Both the position numbers and the translations under genes were made by a program. A DNA stretch of 64,000 nt, from positions 1 through 64,000 of the forward strand of contig JAJOZX010009484.1 in NCBI GenBank assembly GCA_023014485.1, in the 5' to 3' direction. Below are positions 42,431 to 54,036 of the stretch, piece by piece. This DNA comes from Bathynomus jamesi (taxonomy: Eukaryota > Arthropoda > Malacostraca > Isopoda > Cirolanidae). Within the stretch, counting starts at the first letter, position 1, and every line of letters starts with the position of its first letter. A model generated the notes under the pieces. The model did not search any database, had not been told where the DNA came from, and saw only the letters and a program-made list of their open reading frames with translations.

Positions 42431-42755
42431 CGTGAGGCTTACCCGTAGATCACTCACTTCGGGACGCGTCCTGGATCCTCCCCCCACGTCGCTCTTCGTG
42501 GAGAAGCGCTTGGGGGATAGGTGGGGGGTCGGCCTGAGGTTGGGCCTGGCAGCGGGGGGCTTGGCTTTAGTGCCTGTCCTCTCGCCCGTGGCGACCCCGG
42601 TGGGCTTCACTGAGCAGGACGGGTAGGGGGACGTCCACTATTGATGGCCTAGTCTCTCAGTGATCTGGGTTAGGGCTTAATTCGACTCGGAACACTGGGC
42701 AGATTCCTGATGACGGGGCTCCGGATTCGGGGGGGACGACGACCTTGGTCTTGAT

Positions 42756-42843
42756 TCCCCCTCGGGAGCAAGGCACCACCTCCTAGTGGCGAGGGTCTGG
42801 CTCTGCTGTGGTGATGGACTTCGTCCACAGTACTAACGGTGCA
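42756..42843 (+). ncRNA. HDV-like ribozyme motif upstream of R2 copy A
   Basis: In order there is P2 GCACC (42773), a P3/L3 segment ACCTCCTAGTGGC, P1' GAGGGTC, P4 CTGTGG...CCACAG, a J4/2-like TACTAAC, and P2' GGTGC (42838-42842), perfectly paired with P2. P1 could use the upstream CCCTC. R2 elements are known to carry such a ribozyme at their 5' end to free their RNA from the rRNA transcript. Confidence 0.68.
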
Positions 42844-42901
42844 CTGGTTGATCTTTAGATTAACTTCTTTCCTGGGATGAAGGTTAACAAAAGCGCTGTC
42901 T

Positions 42902-45900
42902 ATGCAGCAAGAACCCTGCCGTGCTGCGGCCGGTGGGATCCCAGGGGCCGGGGACCAACAGCCCCCGGAGGCGGCTGGACTGCCTGAGCAGTTCGTCTGC
43001 CCGCAATGCTCGCGGGATTTCGGGACTAAGACCGGTCTCGGTGTTCATCGAAGAGCAAGGCACCCCGGCGACTTCTTCGCTGGGGTGGATCTCAATCGAG
43101 TAAAGAAGCGTTGGGATCCTGCCGAACAGGAAGTTCTGGCGGATACGGAGGCACGGCTGACCCTTGAGCACAGGGAGGGTCAGTTGTTCATGAACCAAGC
43201 CCTCTTTTGGCTCTTCCCCGACCGTACCTTGGAGTCGATTAAGTCAAGGCGGAAGCGGCCCCAGTACCGTGAGCGGGTTCTCCAGTTGGTAGAATACCGC
43301 CGGAAAAAGGCCACCATGGAGGTGGGTGGTGGTGCTCGTCCGCGTCGCCGTTCCTCCGCCTCGTCCGGTTCAGCCCGTGGCCCCTATGGACCTCGGGCCC
43401 CGTGGCGGGGTGCGTCCGCGTCGCGGGCCGCCGCGGCGGGCTGCCGGTCCTCCGGTCCTCGACGAGGTTTCCTCCTCGTTCTCCGGCTCGGAGGCGGGCG
43501 ACGAGACCTTTGTTGTTTTGTCTTCCTCCTCGGAGTCCGTTGGGGAAGCCGTTGCTTCCCCCGAGGAACCGGGGGAGGGTGACGAGGCGGCAGGGAGGGT
43601 GACGAGTCGGCGGGGTGGGCTGGAGTGGGAGCCCAAGACGTTCCGCCAGAGCCAGTCCTCGACAGAAACCCGATGGAATGGCTAGAGCGATTAATTGTGG
43701 CAATTGGTAGTGGGATTGTGACTTGGAGAGACGAAGTGTGTGGGATCCGGGAGTGTGATGGGTACGCCCACCAAGCGGCCCAGGCGTGGCTCCCCCTCAC
43801 CTGTGCTGTCTTGGACAGGCTGGCTGCGGATCGTCCTGGTCAGCCCGACCGGGTGTCGGGGCGGCCGCCAGTAGGTCAACGAGGGCGCGTTACGCCCTCA
43901 CCGACCGAAAACGGCCGTCGTTGCGCCGGGTTGGGTGCGGGGCGCCGTGGTCAGCGTGTCTCGGGGGCTCGTCGCCCGCCAGTAGGCTAACGGGAGCGCG
44001 TTACGCCCCCACCGGCCCAAAACGGGCGGCGTCCTCCTGGGAGGGACGCCCCGCGCGTCGCAGTTCGCGCGGGGCGTCCTAACAACGTTCCCGTGGTCCC
44101 GCGCACCCGTCGCATGAGAAGGCGTATGGAGTGGAAGATTGTTCAGGGCTTGTGGGCGCGGGACCGAGGGAGAGCTGCGTCCCTGGTCCTGAATGACTCC
44201 TACTGGCAGCCCGACCCGGTCGGGGCGGAGGCGAAGATTGCTTTCTGGCGGGGTATCTTCGGTGCCCCCTCCGCTCGCGATGAGCGCGTGCCGGTTCTGA
44301 GGGAGCCCTTGTGGCGCCTCATTGAGCCGGTCACGGCGGCTGAGGTCGGATGGGCTGTCAAGAACATGAAGGACGGGGCACCTGGTCCTGACGGGGTGGT
44401 CCTGGGGAGTTTAGCGGGTTACTGCAAAGAGGCGCTTGCGGTGGCCTTCAACTGCTTCCTGGCAGGGGGGGATCTTCCTGAGCGTTTTCGGGACGCTCGG
44501 ACGGCCCTCATTCCGAAGAAGGCTACTCCGGAGGGTCCGGGCGACTACCGCCCAATTACGATGAGTTCAGTGATAGTGCACTGTTTCCATAAGATCCTGG
44601 CCCGCAGGTGCGACAGCGCACAGCTCCTGAATTCTCGGCAGCGGGGATTCGTGCGTGCTGATGGCTGTGCGGAGAACTTGTTGGTCCTCCAAACAGTCAT
44701 TGCTCAGGCCAAAGGTCTGGGCCACCCCTTGCACGGGGCGTTTGTTGACTTAGCCAAAGCATTCGATATTGTCTCTCACGAGAGCATTCCCGGTGCTTTG
44801 CTTCGTCTCGGTGTGCCAGCACCACTCGTCAGCTATGTGGCCGCAACTTACGTAGGGGCTGCCACATGGCTGATAGGGGAACGTCTGCCAGTGACACGGG
44901 GCGTGAGGCAGAGAGATCCGCTGTCCCCATTTGTCTTCAACGCGGCTTTAGAGTGGTCTCTAGGGCAGTTGAACGACACAGTCGGCGTTCCTTTAGGGAG
45001 CCAGCTCGTGAGCCACCTCGCCTTTGCGGACGATGTGGTTCTTCTTAGTACGTCTCCAGTAGGCTTGCAGTCCTTATTGGACTGTTATGCCTCGGAGGCG
45101 GAAAAGAATGGCCTCCGCCCGAACAATGCCAAGTCCGCCACCTTCTCCATCCTGCTAGACGGGAAGGGGAAGCGCTGGGTTTGGGGCGCTGAGGCTCGCT
45201 TTACTGTGGGTGGTAGGGCCATTCCCGCGTTGAATACGGGCGATTTTTATCGGTACCTGGACGTGGATATCGGCATGATCGGGTCTAAGTCGAGAGCGCT
45301 CACGGTAACCCATGAGCGGCTAGACCGGGTCTCGACTGGCCCACTCACTCCGCAGCAGAAGCTCTGGGTCTTGCGGTCCAAGGTTCTGCCGGGGATAACC
45401 CAGGACTTGACGTTAAGTCGGGTTCGTGCGGGGACTCTGGTGCAGCTGGATCGCTTGGTCCGGAGTCGCGTGCGGCAGTGGTTGCACCTTCCGAGGGATG
45501 TGCCACTTGCCGCATTTTACGCGGCTGTGGGTGATGGGGGGATTGGTCTGCCTTGTCTGCGTGTCAGGCTGCCGGTGTATAAGATCAAACAGGTCGAGGG
45601 CTTGGTTCACAGTTCCGACCCGGTCGCCCGCGAGGTGGCCGCTCACCCACTGGGCGGACAACTCGTGGCGGCGTGTCCTCCCGCTAGAGTCAGGGGCCTT
45701 TTTCTGCGAATACCAGCAGAAGCGGAGAACGCGTTCCGGCTTGCACTTGCCGCCACTGTGGACAGTGAAGGGTTGGCAGGGGCGCGTCAACATGCCGCGT
45801 CAGCTTCTCATGGGTGGATCAACGACGGTACGAGGCTTATGACCGGACGGAATTACATCGACGCCGTCAAGGTCCGTATCGGCGCTCTGCCCACGAAGGA

Positions 45901-46478
45901 GCGACGGATACGGGGTCGGGGCGGCCCCCCTTCTTGTGAGAGGGGGTGTCATGCGGGGGATGGCCTCGGCCATATCCTGCAGAGTTGTCCTGACACCCAC
46001 CGTAAGCGCGTCGAAAGGCACGACCGGGTGGTCCGCCTGACGAAACAGTCGCTTCGTGGTTCTGGGGCTCAGAGTGATTGTCGAGCTGGTGGTGCCCACT
46101 CCGGCGGGCATTCGACGTCCAGACATAGTAGTGGCGCGCAACCACGAGGTTAAGATCGTTGATGCTCAGATCGTAGCGAACTCCTGTTGCACGACCTTGG
46201 AGGAGGCTCACCTCAGGAAGGCCCGTCGTTGCGACGAGCCGGCCGTGAGGCAATGGGCCCTCGACTCCGGACAACAACAGGATGACGACTGCCAATTCGC
46301 TAAGAGTACGTCACTAACCATATCCTGGCGCGGACTGCTGGCCGCCAGCTCAGCCCAAGATCTCAAGGCAGTAGGCCTTCGAGCTGGTACCCAAAAGTTG
46401 CTGGTAGTCCGAAGTCTCGAAGGATCGGTGTACATATGGTGGCACCGGGGCATGCGCTGTGGGCAGAGGTGTGGGTGA
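42902..46478 (+). pseudogene. R2 retrotransposon copy A: zinc finger, Myb, RT and RLE endonuclease ORF
   Basis: This is the most complete R2 here. The N-terminus (42902-43330) has one C2H2 finger (CPQCSRDFGTKTGLGVH..H) and a Myb-like stretch (KRWDPAEQEVL...RTLESIKSRRKR). After compensating frameshifts near 43330 and 43620, and a TAA at 43988-43990, a 686-codon frame (44093-46153) holds the reverse transcriptase. Its motifs are GAPGPDG (about 94), GDYRPIT, FVDLAKAFD, GVRQRDPLSP and AFADDVVLL (about 310). A CCHC knuckle (CERGCHAGDGLGHILQSC, about 615) follows. A shift near 46060 moves the restriction-like endonuclease (RRPDIVVARNHEVKIVDAQ) into the last frame (46056-46478). R2 proteins cut 28S rDNA and prime on the nick. 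It is broken in at least four places. Confidence 0.88.
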
Positions 46479-46772
46479 CCGCCGAATCCCGGGCCGGTTC
46501 CCCGGCGGGATTCATCAGAATCTCCCGAAGATCTTGATCAGTTACCATAGGCTTCAAGCTCTTGGCCTGGTTGGGTAGGCGGACGCGGCCACGCGTTTGG
46601 ACCACACAGAACAAACACCAAGTGTTCAGTCCCTCTATCGATGAACTTATTGAGGCTTACATAGTATTGGCCGAGGTGTGCGGGGTGTTACCTAGCCGTT
46701 GCTTGGTATTTCCCCCGTAGCTGCTATATTACTATGCAGTATGCCGCGATATAGAGCGATACATTGACGAAA
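46479..46772 (+). other. 3' UTR of R2 copy A
   Basis: It runs from the ORF stop to ACATTGACGAAA. It shares CTCTATCGATGAAC, GTTACCTAGCCGTTGC and ATAGAGCGATACATTGACG with the 3' ends of copies B and F. R2 3' UTRs are recognised by the R2 protein for priming. It ends directly against copy B. Confidence 0.8.
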
Positions 46773-46829
46773 TGGTCACCTCCTCGTGGAGAGAGCCAGG
46801 CTTTGCGGCGGTGATCGACATCGTCCGCG
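46773..46829 (+). ncRNA. First (partial) ribozyme-like block of R2 copy B
   Basis: TGGTCACCTCCTCGTGG is followed by AGAGAGCCAGGC and a GCGG...CCGC stem. It resembles the full block that follows but lacks a good P2' partner. Confidence 0.5.
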
Positions 46830-46907
46830 CCACTCTTGCGCCACCTCCTCGTGGTGAGAGTCCGGCTTTGCTGTGGTGATGGACATCGTCCACAGTACTA
46901 ACAGAGC
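46829..46907 (+). ncRNA. HDV-like ribozyme motif of R2 copy B
   Basis: CACTCTTGCGCC, ACC-TCCTCGT-GGT (P3/L3), GAGAGTCC (P1'), CTGTGG...CCACAG (P4) and TACTAAC follow in HDV order. P1' is the exact complement of 28S GACTCTC. P2' is degraded (AGAGC), so this copy is unlikely to cleave well. Confidence 0.65.
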
Positions 46908-46966
46908 TCTGATCGATCTTTAGATTGATTTCTTCCCTGCAATGAAGCTTCGAAGAAGTGCTGAAT

Positions 46967-49900
46967 ATGCAGCGTAAACCCCGTCGTGCTGCGGCCGATG
47001 GGATTGCATGGGCCGGGGAACAACAGCTCCCGGAGGCGGCTGGTCCGCCTATAGTTTTCGTGTGCCCGCAGTGTTCGCGGTCGTTCCGGTCGAAGATCGG
47101 CCTCGGAGTACACCGACGAGCAATGCACCCCGGCGACTTCTTCGCCGAGGTGAATCTCGATCGAGTTAAAAGGCGTTGGGATCCTGCCGAAGTAGTAGTT
47201 CTGGCAGATACGGAGGCACGGCTGACCTTCGAACACAGAGGGGGTCAGCTGTTCATGAACCAGGCCCTCTTTGAGCTCTTCCTCGACCGTACGCTTGGAT
47301 AGATCAAGTCGAGGCGTAAGCGGCCCGAGTACCGTGAGCGGGTTCTCCAGTTGGTAGAATACCGCTGGGAAAAAGCCACTATGGAGTCGGGAGATAATGC
47401 CCCCGTCGTCGGGTTCGCGATGTGGTTCCTCCGCCCCCGCCCGGTTCAACACGTGGCTCCTATGGACTCGGGGCCCCGTGGCGGGGTACGTCCGCGTCGT
47501 GGCCCGCCGCGGCGGGTTGCCGCCCACCCTCCCGTCCCCGATATCGAGGAGAGCGTTTCCTAATCCGGCTCTGAGTTGGATGACGACACGTTCATTCTTC
47601 CTCCCTCCTCGGAGTCCGTTGTGGAAGCCGTTGCTTCCCCGGAGGAACCGGTGGGGGGATGAGGCGGCGGGGTGGGCCGGAGAGGGAGCCGAAGACGTTC
47701 TGCCGGAGCCAGTCCCAGACAAGGACCCAATGTAATGGCTAGACCGATTAACGTTAGCAATTGGCAGTGGGTTGCGAAACTGGAGTGACGAAGTGTTTGG
47801 ACTCCGTGATTCGGATGGGTACGCCCACCAGGCGGCGCAGGAGTGGCTCCCCCAAGCCTGCGCTGTCCTGGACAGGCTGGCTGCTGATCGCCCTGGTCAG
47901 CCCGATCGGATGGCGGGACGATCGCCAGTAGGCCAACGAGGGCGCGTTACGCCCCCACCGGCCCAAAACGGGCGGCGTCCTCCTGGGAGGGGCGGTCCGC
48001 GCAGGGCGTCCTAACAACAATCCTGTTGAGGTGCCACGCTCTCGTCATGCGAGAAGGCGTAAGGAGTGGAGTATCGTCCAGAGGCTGTGGGCGCGGAACC
48101 GAGGGACAGCTGCGTCTCTGGTTCTGGACGACTCTTACTGGCAACCCGACCCGGTCGGAGGCGAACATTGCCTTCTGGCGAGGTATCTTCGGTGCCCACT
48201 CTGCTCGCTCGCGATGCGCGCGTGCCGGTTCCTGGGGAGCCCTTGTGGCACCTCATCGAGCCGGTCACGGCGGCCGAGGTCAAATGGGCTGTCACAACTA
48301 TGAAGGACTACAGTAAAGAGGCGCTTGCTGTGGCTTTCAACTGCTTCCTGACGGATGGGGATCTGCCGGAGCGTTTTCGGGACCCCCGGACGGTCCTCAT
48401 TTCGAAGAAGGCCACTCCCGAGGGACCGGGTGACTACCGCCCAATTACGATCTCAGTGATAGTGCGCTGTTTGCACAAGATACTCGCCCGTAGGTGCGAC
48501 AGCGCGCGACTCCCGAGTTCTCGGCAGCGGGACTTCGTGCGTGCTGATGGCTGTGCTGAGAACCTTTTGGTTCTCCAGACGGTCATTGCTCAGGCCAAAG
48601 GTCTGGGCCACCCCTTGCACGGGGCGTTTGTAGACTTAGCCAAGGCGTTCGATAGTCTCTCTCACGAGAGCATTCCCGGCGCTTTGCTTCGTCTCGGTGT
48701 GCCAGCACCACTAGTCAACTATGTGACCGCAACTTACGTGGGGGCGGCCACATGGTTAATGGGGGAACGTCTGTCTGTGTGTAGGGGTGTGAGGCAGGGA
48801 GACCCGCTGTCCCCATTTGTCTTCAATGCGGTTTTAGAGTGGTCATTAGGACAGTTGAACGATGCAGTCGGCGTTCCTTTAGGGAGCCAGCGTGTGAGCC
48901 ACCTCGCCTTTGCAGACGATGTGGTTCTTCTGAGTACGTCTCCAGTAGGCTTGCAGTCCTTATTGGACTGTTATGCTTCTGAGACTGAAAAAACTGGCCT
49001 CCGCCCGAACAATGCCAAGTCCGCCACCTTCTCCATCCTGCTTGACGGGTAGGGGGAAGCGCTGGGTTTGGGGCGCCGAGGCTCGCTTTACTGTAGGTGG
49101 CATCCTTATTTCCGCATTGAATACGGGCGACTTTTATCGGTACTCGGCGTAGATATCAGCATGATCGGGTCCAAGTCGAGAGCCCTCGCCCTGATCCGGG
49201 AGCGGCTGGATCGGGTCTCGGCTGGCCCACTCACTCCACAGCAGAAGCTCTGGGTCTTGCAGTCCAAGGTGCTTCCCGGGGTAACCCACGACCTGGTTCT
49301 TAGCCGGGTTCGTGCGGGGACTCTGGTGGCGCTGGATCGCTTGGTCCGGAGTCGCGTAAGGCAGTGGTTGCATCTTCGGAAGGATGTGCCACTTGCCAAG
49401 TTCCATTCGGCTGTGGGTGATGGGGGGGCTTGGTCTGCCGTCTCTGCGCGTGACTACTGCGCAGTAGTGCTCTTGAAGAGTGCCGCTTGGTTCAAAGCTC
49501 CGACCCGGTCGCCCGAGAGGAGGCCGCTCACCCACTGGGCGGACAGCTCGTGGCCGCGTGCCCTCCCGCTAGAGTTAGGGACCTGGTTCTGCGAACACCA
49601 GCAGAAGCAGAGCACGCGTTCCGATTAGCATTTGCCGCTTCTGTGGACGGCAAAGGGCTGGTGGGTGCGCGTCAACAGGCTGCGTCAGCCTACATGGGTG
49701 CATCAGCGACGGCACGAGGCTTATGACCGGACGGAACTACATCGACGCCGTCATGGTCCGTATCGGCGCTCTGCCCACGAGAGAGTGGCGGCCACCGACC
49801 TTGTGAGTGGGGATGTCATGTAGGTGATGGCTTAAGCCACATCTTGCAGAGCTGCCCTGACACCCACCGCAATCGCGTCGAACGGCACGACCGGGTGGTC

Positions 49901-50415
49901 CGCTTTGCGAAACAGTCGCTCTCTGGCTCTGGAGCCCTGGTGATTGTCGAGCCGGTGGTGCCCACTCAGGCGGGCGTTCGGACATAGTGGTTGCACGGGA
50001 CCATGAAGTTACCATCGTCGACGCCCAGATCGTAGCGGACTCCTGCTGCACGACCTTGGAGGAGGCTCACCTCCGGAAGGTTCGCCGTTATGACGAACCG
50101 GCCGTGAGGCAATGGGCCCTCGACTGGGCACGACAACAGGATGACAACTGCCAATTCGCCAAAACTACTTCGATAACTATTTCCTGGCGCGGTCTGCTGG
50201 CTGCCGTCTCAACCCAAGATCTCAAGGCGCTAGGCCTTGGAGCCGGCATTCAAAAATTACTAGTAGTCCGCAGTCTTGAGGGGTCGGTGTTCACATGGAG
50301 GCACGGACACACCGGGCATGTGTGGTGGGCGGAGACGTGGACGACCGCCGAATCCCGAGCCGGTTCCCCGGCGGGATTGATCAGCTCCTCCAGTGATCCT
50401 GATCAGTCACCATAG
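46967..50415 (+). pseudogene. R2 retrotransposon copy B ORF
   Basis: The ORF starts MQRKPRRAAADG with the C2H2 finger (CPQCSRSFRSKIGLGVH..H). A TAG cuts the frame at 47300-47302 in the Myb-like region. The reverse transcriptase frame (48066-49052) has lost about 50 bp near 48308, deleting the APGPDG motif, but keeps FVDLAKAFD, GVRQGDPLSP and AFADDVVLL. The thumb and C-terminal frames (49068-49628, 49487-49726) are shifted. The RLE remnant is at 49987-50415. The 3' UTR runs 50416-50637 and ends TATTGACGAAAAAAA. It is inactive. Confidence 0.85.
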
Positions 50416-50637
50416 GATTCAAGCTCTTGGCCTGTTCAGGTAGGGGGACGCGACGACGCGTTTGGACGCACAGAACAAACAACAAGTGTTTAGTCCCTCT
50501 ATCGATGAACGTACTGAGGCAAGCATAGTATTAGCCGAGGTGTGCGGGGTTACCTAGCCGTTGCTAGGTAGTTTCCCGTAGCTGCTGTATTACTATGCAG
50601 TATGCTGTGATATAGAGCGACATATTGACGAAAAAAA

Positions 50638-50693
50638 GTGGTCACCTCCTCGTGGTGAGAGCCCGGCTTTGCGACGGTGATCGACATCGTCCA
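50638..50693 (+). ncRNA. First ribozyme-like block of R2 copy C
   Basis: GTGGTCACC, TCCTCGT, GGTGAGAGCCCGGC and a GACG...CGTC stem repeat the arrangement at 46773, directly after the A-tail of copy B. Confidence 0.5.
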
Positions 50694-50694
50694 C

Positions 50695-50775
50695 GCCACT
50701 CTTGCACCACCTCCTCGTGGTGAGAGTCCGGCTCTGCTATGGTGATGAACTTCGTCCACAGTACTAACGGCGCAC
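50695..50775 (+). ncRNA. HDV-like ribozyme motif of R2 copy C
   Basis: CACTCT, TGCACC (P2), ACC-TCCTCGT-GGT, GAGAGTCC (P1'), CTATGG...CCACAG (P4 with one mismatch), TACTAAC, GGCGCA (P2' with one mismatch). Elements are in HDV order. Confidence 0.68.
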
Positions 50776-50879
50776 TGGTTAATCTTTAGATTAACAACTT
50801 CTTCGCAGTAGTGCTCTTGAAGTGTCGTCCATGCGACGTTTAGCCCGTCGAGCTGCGGAGGCTGGGGAACATGTGCCCC

Positions 50880-50975
50880 GGCAGACACTCTTCGCCACCT
50901 TGCGTGGTGAGAGTCTGGTTATGTTGTAGTGATGGACTTCGTCCGCAGTAATAACGGCGCACTGGTTGCTCTTGA
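50880..50975 (+). ncRNA. Third, degraded ribozyme-like block near R2 copy C
   Basis: GACACTCTTCGCCACC, a shortened loop TTGCGT, GGTGAGAGTCTGG, then TAATAACGGCGCACTGG. It sits after a truncated copy of the ORF start (about 50831-50880) and before the main ORF start at 51008-51020, so the 5' end is duplicated in tandem. Confidence 0.55.
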
Positions 50976-51019
50976 TTACTACTACTACACAGTAGTCCTT
51001 CTCAAAGGTGTGTCGTATC

Positions 51020-53785
51020 ATGCGACGTTTATCCCGTCGCGCTGCGGCCGACGGGGCTGTGGAGGCCGGGGAACTTCTGCCCCCGGAGGCGGCTGGTCCG
51101 CCTAACGAATTCGTCTGCCCGCAGTGTACCCGTGCGTTTCCGTCGAAGATCGGCCTGGGGGTGCACCGCCGAGCAATGCACCCCAGTGAGTACTTCGCTG
51201 GGGTGAATCTCGCTCAAGCGAAGAGGCGCTAGGACCCAGTCGAAGTAGTTGTCCTGGCAGATACTGAGGCACGGCTGACCCTAGAACACAGAGGCGGTCA
51301 GCTGTTTATGAATCAAGCCCTCTTTGAGCTCTTCCTCGATCGTACGCTCGAGTCGATCAAGTCGAGGCGTAAGCGGCCCGAGTACCGTGAGCGGGTTCTC
51401 CAGTTGGTGGAATACCGCCGGGAAAAGGCCGCCATGGAGGGTCGGGGCTGGTGCCCGTCCGCGCCGTCAGGAGCGTGGTGCGGTTCCTCCTCCCAGTCCG
51501 GTTCAGCCCGTGGCCCCTATGGACCTCGGGCCCCGTGACCCGCCCGTCCCCGATATCGGCGAGAGCCCTTCCTCCTCTTCTTCCTCCGGATCCGATGAGG
51601 ATGAGACGTTTGTTGTTTCCTCTTCGTGCGAGTCCGTCGTGGAAGTTCTCTTCCCCTCAGGAACTGGGGGGGGGAGGACGAGGCGGCGGGGCAGAAGAGG
51701 GAGCCGAGGACGATCTGCCGGGACCAATCCCAGGTAGGGATCCAGAAGAGTGGCTAGATCGAATAACTTTAGCAATTGGCAGTGGGTTAAGGAACTGGAG
51801 TGACGAAATGGATGGACTCCGGGATTGGGATGGGTACGCCCACCAGGCGGCGCAGGAGTGGCTCCCCATCGCCTACGCTGTCCTGGACAAGCTGGCCGCG
51901 GGCAGCTTTGGTCAGCCCACCAGGGCGGCGGGGCGCTCACCAGTAGGCCAACGGGGACGCGTTACGCCCCTGGGAGGGGCGGTCCGCGTGTCGCAGTTCA
52001 CGCGGGGCGTCCTAACAACAATCCTGTTGAGGTGCCACGCTCTCATCGTGCAAGAAGGCGTGAGGAGTGGAGGATGGTCCAGAGGCTGTGGGCGCGGAAT
52101 CGAGGAAGAGCTGCGTCCCTGGTTCTGGACGACTCTTATTTGGCAACCCGACCCGGTCGGAGGCGAAGATTGCCTTCTGGCGGTGCGTCTTCGGTGCCCC
52201 CTCTGCCCGCGTGCCGGTTCCTTGGGAGCCCTTGTGGCACCTCATCTCGAGCCGGTTACTGCGGCCGAGGTCAAATGGGCGGTGTTGAAGATGAAGGACG
52301 GGGCACCTGGGCCCGACGGGGTGGTTCTAGGGAGCATAGCAAGTTACAGCAAAGAGGCGCTTCGTGTGGCCTTCAACTGCTTCCTGGCGGGTGGGGATCT
52401 GGCGGGTGGGGATCTGCCGGAGCGTTTGCGGGACGCCGGGACGGTTCTCATTCCGAAGAAGGCTACTCCTGAGGGGCCCGGTGACTACCGTCAAATCACG
52501 ATGAGCTCGGTGATTGTGCGCTGTTTCCATAAGATCCTAGCCCATAGGTACGACAGCGCGCATCTCCTAAGCTCTCGACAGCGGGGCTTCATACATGCTG
52601 ATGGCTGTGCTGAGACCTTCTGGTTCTCCAAACAGTCATCGCTCAGGCCAAAGGTCTGGGCCACCCCTTGCACGGAGCGTTCGTAGTCTCAGCCAAGGCG
52701 TTCGATAGTTTCTCACGAGAACATTCCCGGCGCCTTGCTTCGTCTCGGTGTGCCAACACCTCTGGTCAGCTACGTGGCTGCCACCTATGTGGGGGCCGCG
52801 ACGTGGTTGATGGGGGAACGTCTACCGGAGCATAGGGGTGTGCGTCAAGGGGACCCGCTGTCCCCACTATTATTTAATGCGGTTTTAGAGTGGTCGCTTC
52901 GGCAGTTGAGCGATGCTGTTGGGGTCCCATTAGGGAGCCAGCGCATGAGCCACCTCGCCTTTGCGGACGACGTGGTTCTTCTGAGTACGTCTCCGGTCGG
53001 CTTACAGTCCCTGTTGGACTGTTTTGCTGCCGAGACGGAAAAACTGGCTTCCGCCCGAATAGCGCGAAGTCCGCTACCTTCTCCATCCTGCTCGACGGGA
53101 GGAGGAAGCGCTGGGTTTGGGGCTCCTATGCTCATTTCGCTGTAGGTGGCACGTCCATTCCCGCATTAAACGTGGGCGACTTCTATCGGTATCTCAGCGT
53201 AGATATCGGCATGATCGGGTCCAAGTCGAGCGCCTTCACCAAGGTCAGTGAGTGGCTGAATCGGATGTCGGCTGGTCCGCTCACTCCACAGCAAAAGCTC
53301 TGGGTCTTGCGGTGTAAGGTGCTGCCGGGTGTCACGCACGACTTGGTACTAAGCCGGGTTCGTGTGGGGACCCTGGTAGCGCTGATCGCATGGTCTGTGG
53401 TCACGTACGGAAGTGGTTGCATCTCCCGAAAGATGTGCCACTTCCTCTCTTTCACGCGGCTGTGGGGGACGGAGGACTTGGTCTGCCGTCTCTGCGCTAC
53501 CGGTTACCGATGCTTAAGATCAGAAGTACTGGACGCTTGGTTAAAGCTCCGATCCTGTCGCCCGTGAAGTGCGGTGCACCCATTGGGAGGTCAGCTCATT
53601 GCTGCGTGCCCTCCCGGCAGACTCAGGTGCCTGGTTCTGCGAACACCGGCAGAAGCTTAGCACGCAATCCGCCTTGCACTTGCTGACTCTGTCGACGGGA
53701 AAGGGCTGGCTGGGGCGCGTCAACATGCTGCAAATGTTTCCCACGGGTCGATCAACGACGGTACGAGGCTTATGACCGATGGAAC
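51020..53785 (+). pseudogene. R2 retrotransposon copy C ORF
   Basis: The ORF begins MRRLSRRAAADG with the C2H2 finger (CPQCTRAFPSKIGLGVH..H). It is stopped at 51230-51232 and resumes in shifted frames (51308-51538, 51451-52686). GAPGPDG is present. The FVDLAKAFD site reads FVVSAKAFD and is damaged by a deletion near 52710. GVRQGDPLSP and AFADDVVLL follow at 52735-53145. The thumb region is shifted again (52890-53686). The copy ends near 53785, before the CCHC and RLE parts, where the sequence jumps to an upstream part of R2. Confidence 0.83.
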
Positions 53786-54036
53786 TGTCTCCACGACGGA
53801 CTAGTTTTGGCGATAGGCAATGGTATAGGAACTGAGTAGACGAAGTAGATGGACTCCAGGGTTGGGATGGGTTCGCCCACAGGCGGCTCAGGCGTAGCTC
53901 CCCCTCGCCTATGCTGTCCTGGACAGGCTGACCGCGGGAGGTCCAGGTCAGACCGCTCAAGGGGCGGGTCGTTCGCGAGTCTGCTAATGGGGCGCGTTAC
54001 GCCTCCACCGGCCGAAAACGAGCGGCGTCCTCCAGG
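53786..54036 (+). mobile_element. R2 fragment D (linker region)
   Basis: About 250 bp on the plus strand match the region upstream of the reverse transcriptase of copies A-C (VGMGSPTGGSG, CCPGQAD, GRVTPPPAEN in shifted frames). It ends at an inverted junction with copy E. Confidence 0.72.

Noticed and set aside
43239..43800. Overlapping long frames on both strands in the GC-rich R2 linker region
   Set aside because: High GC makes stop codons rare; only the frames that continue the R2 protein match between copies.
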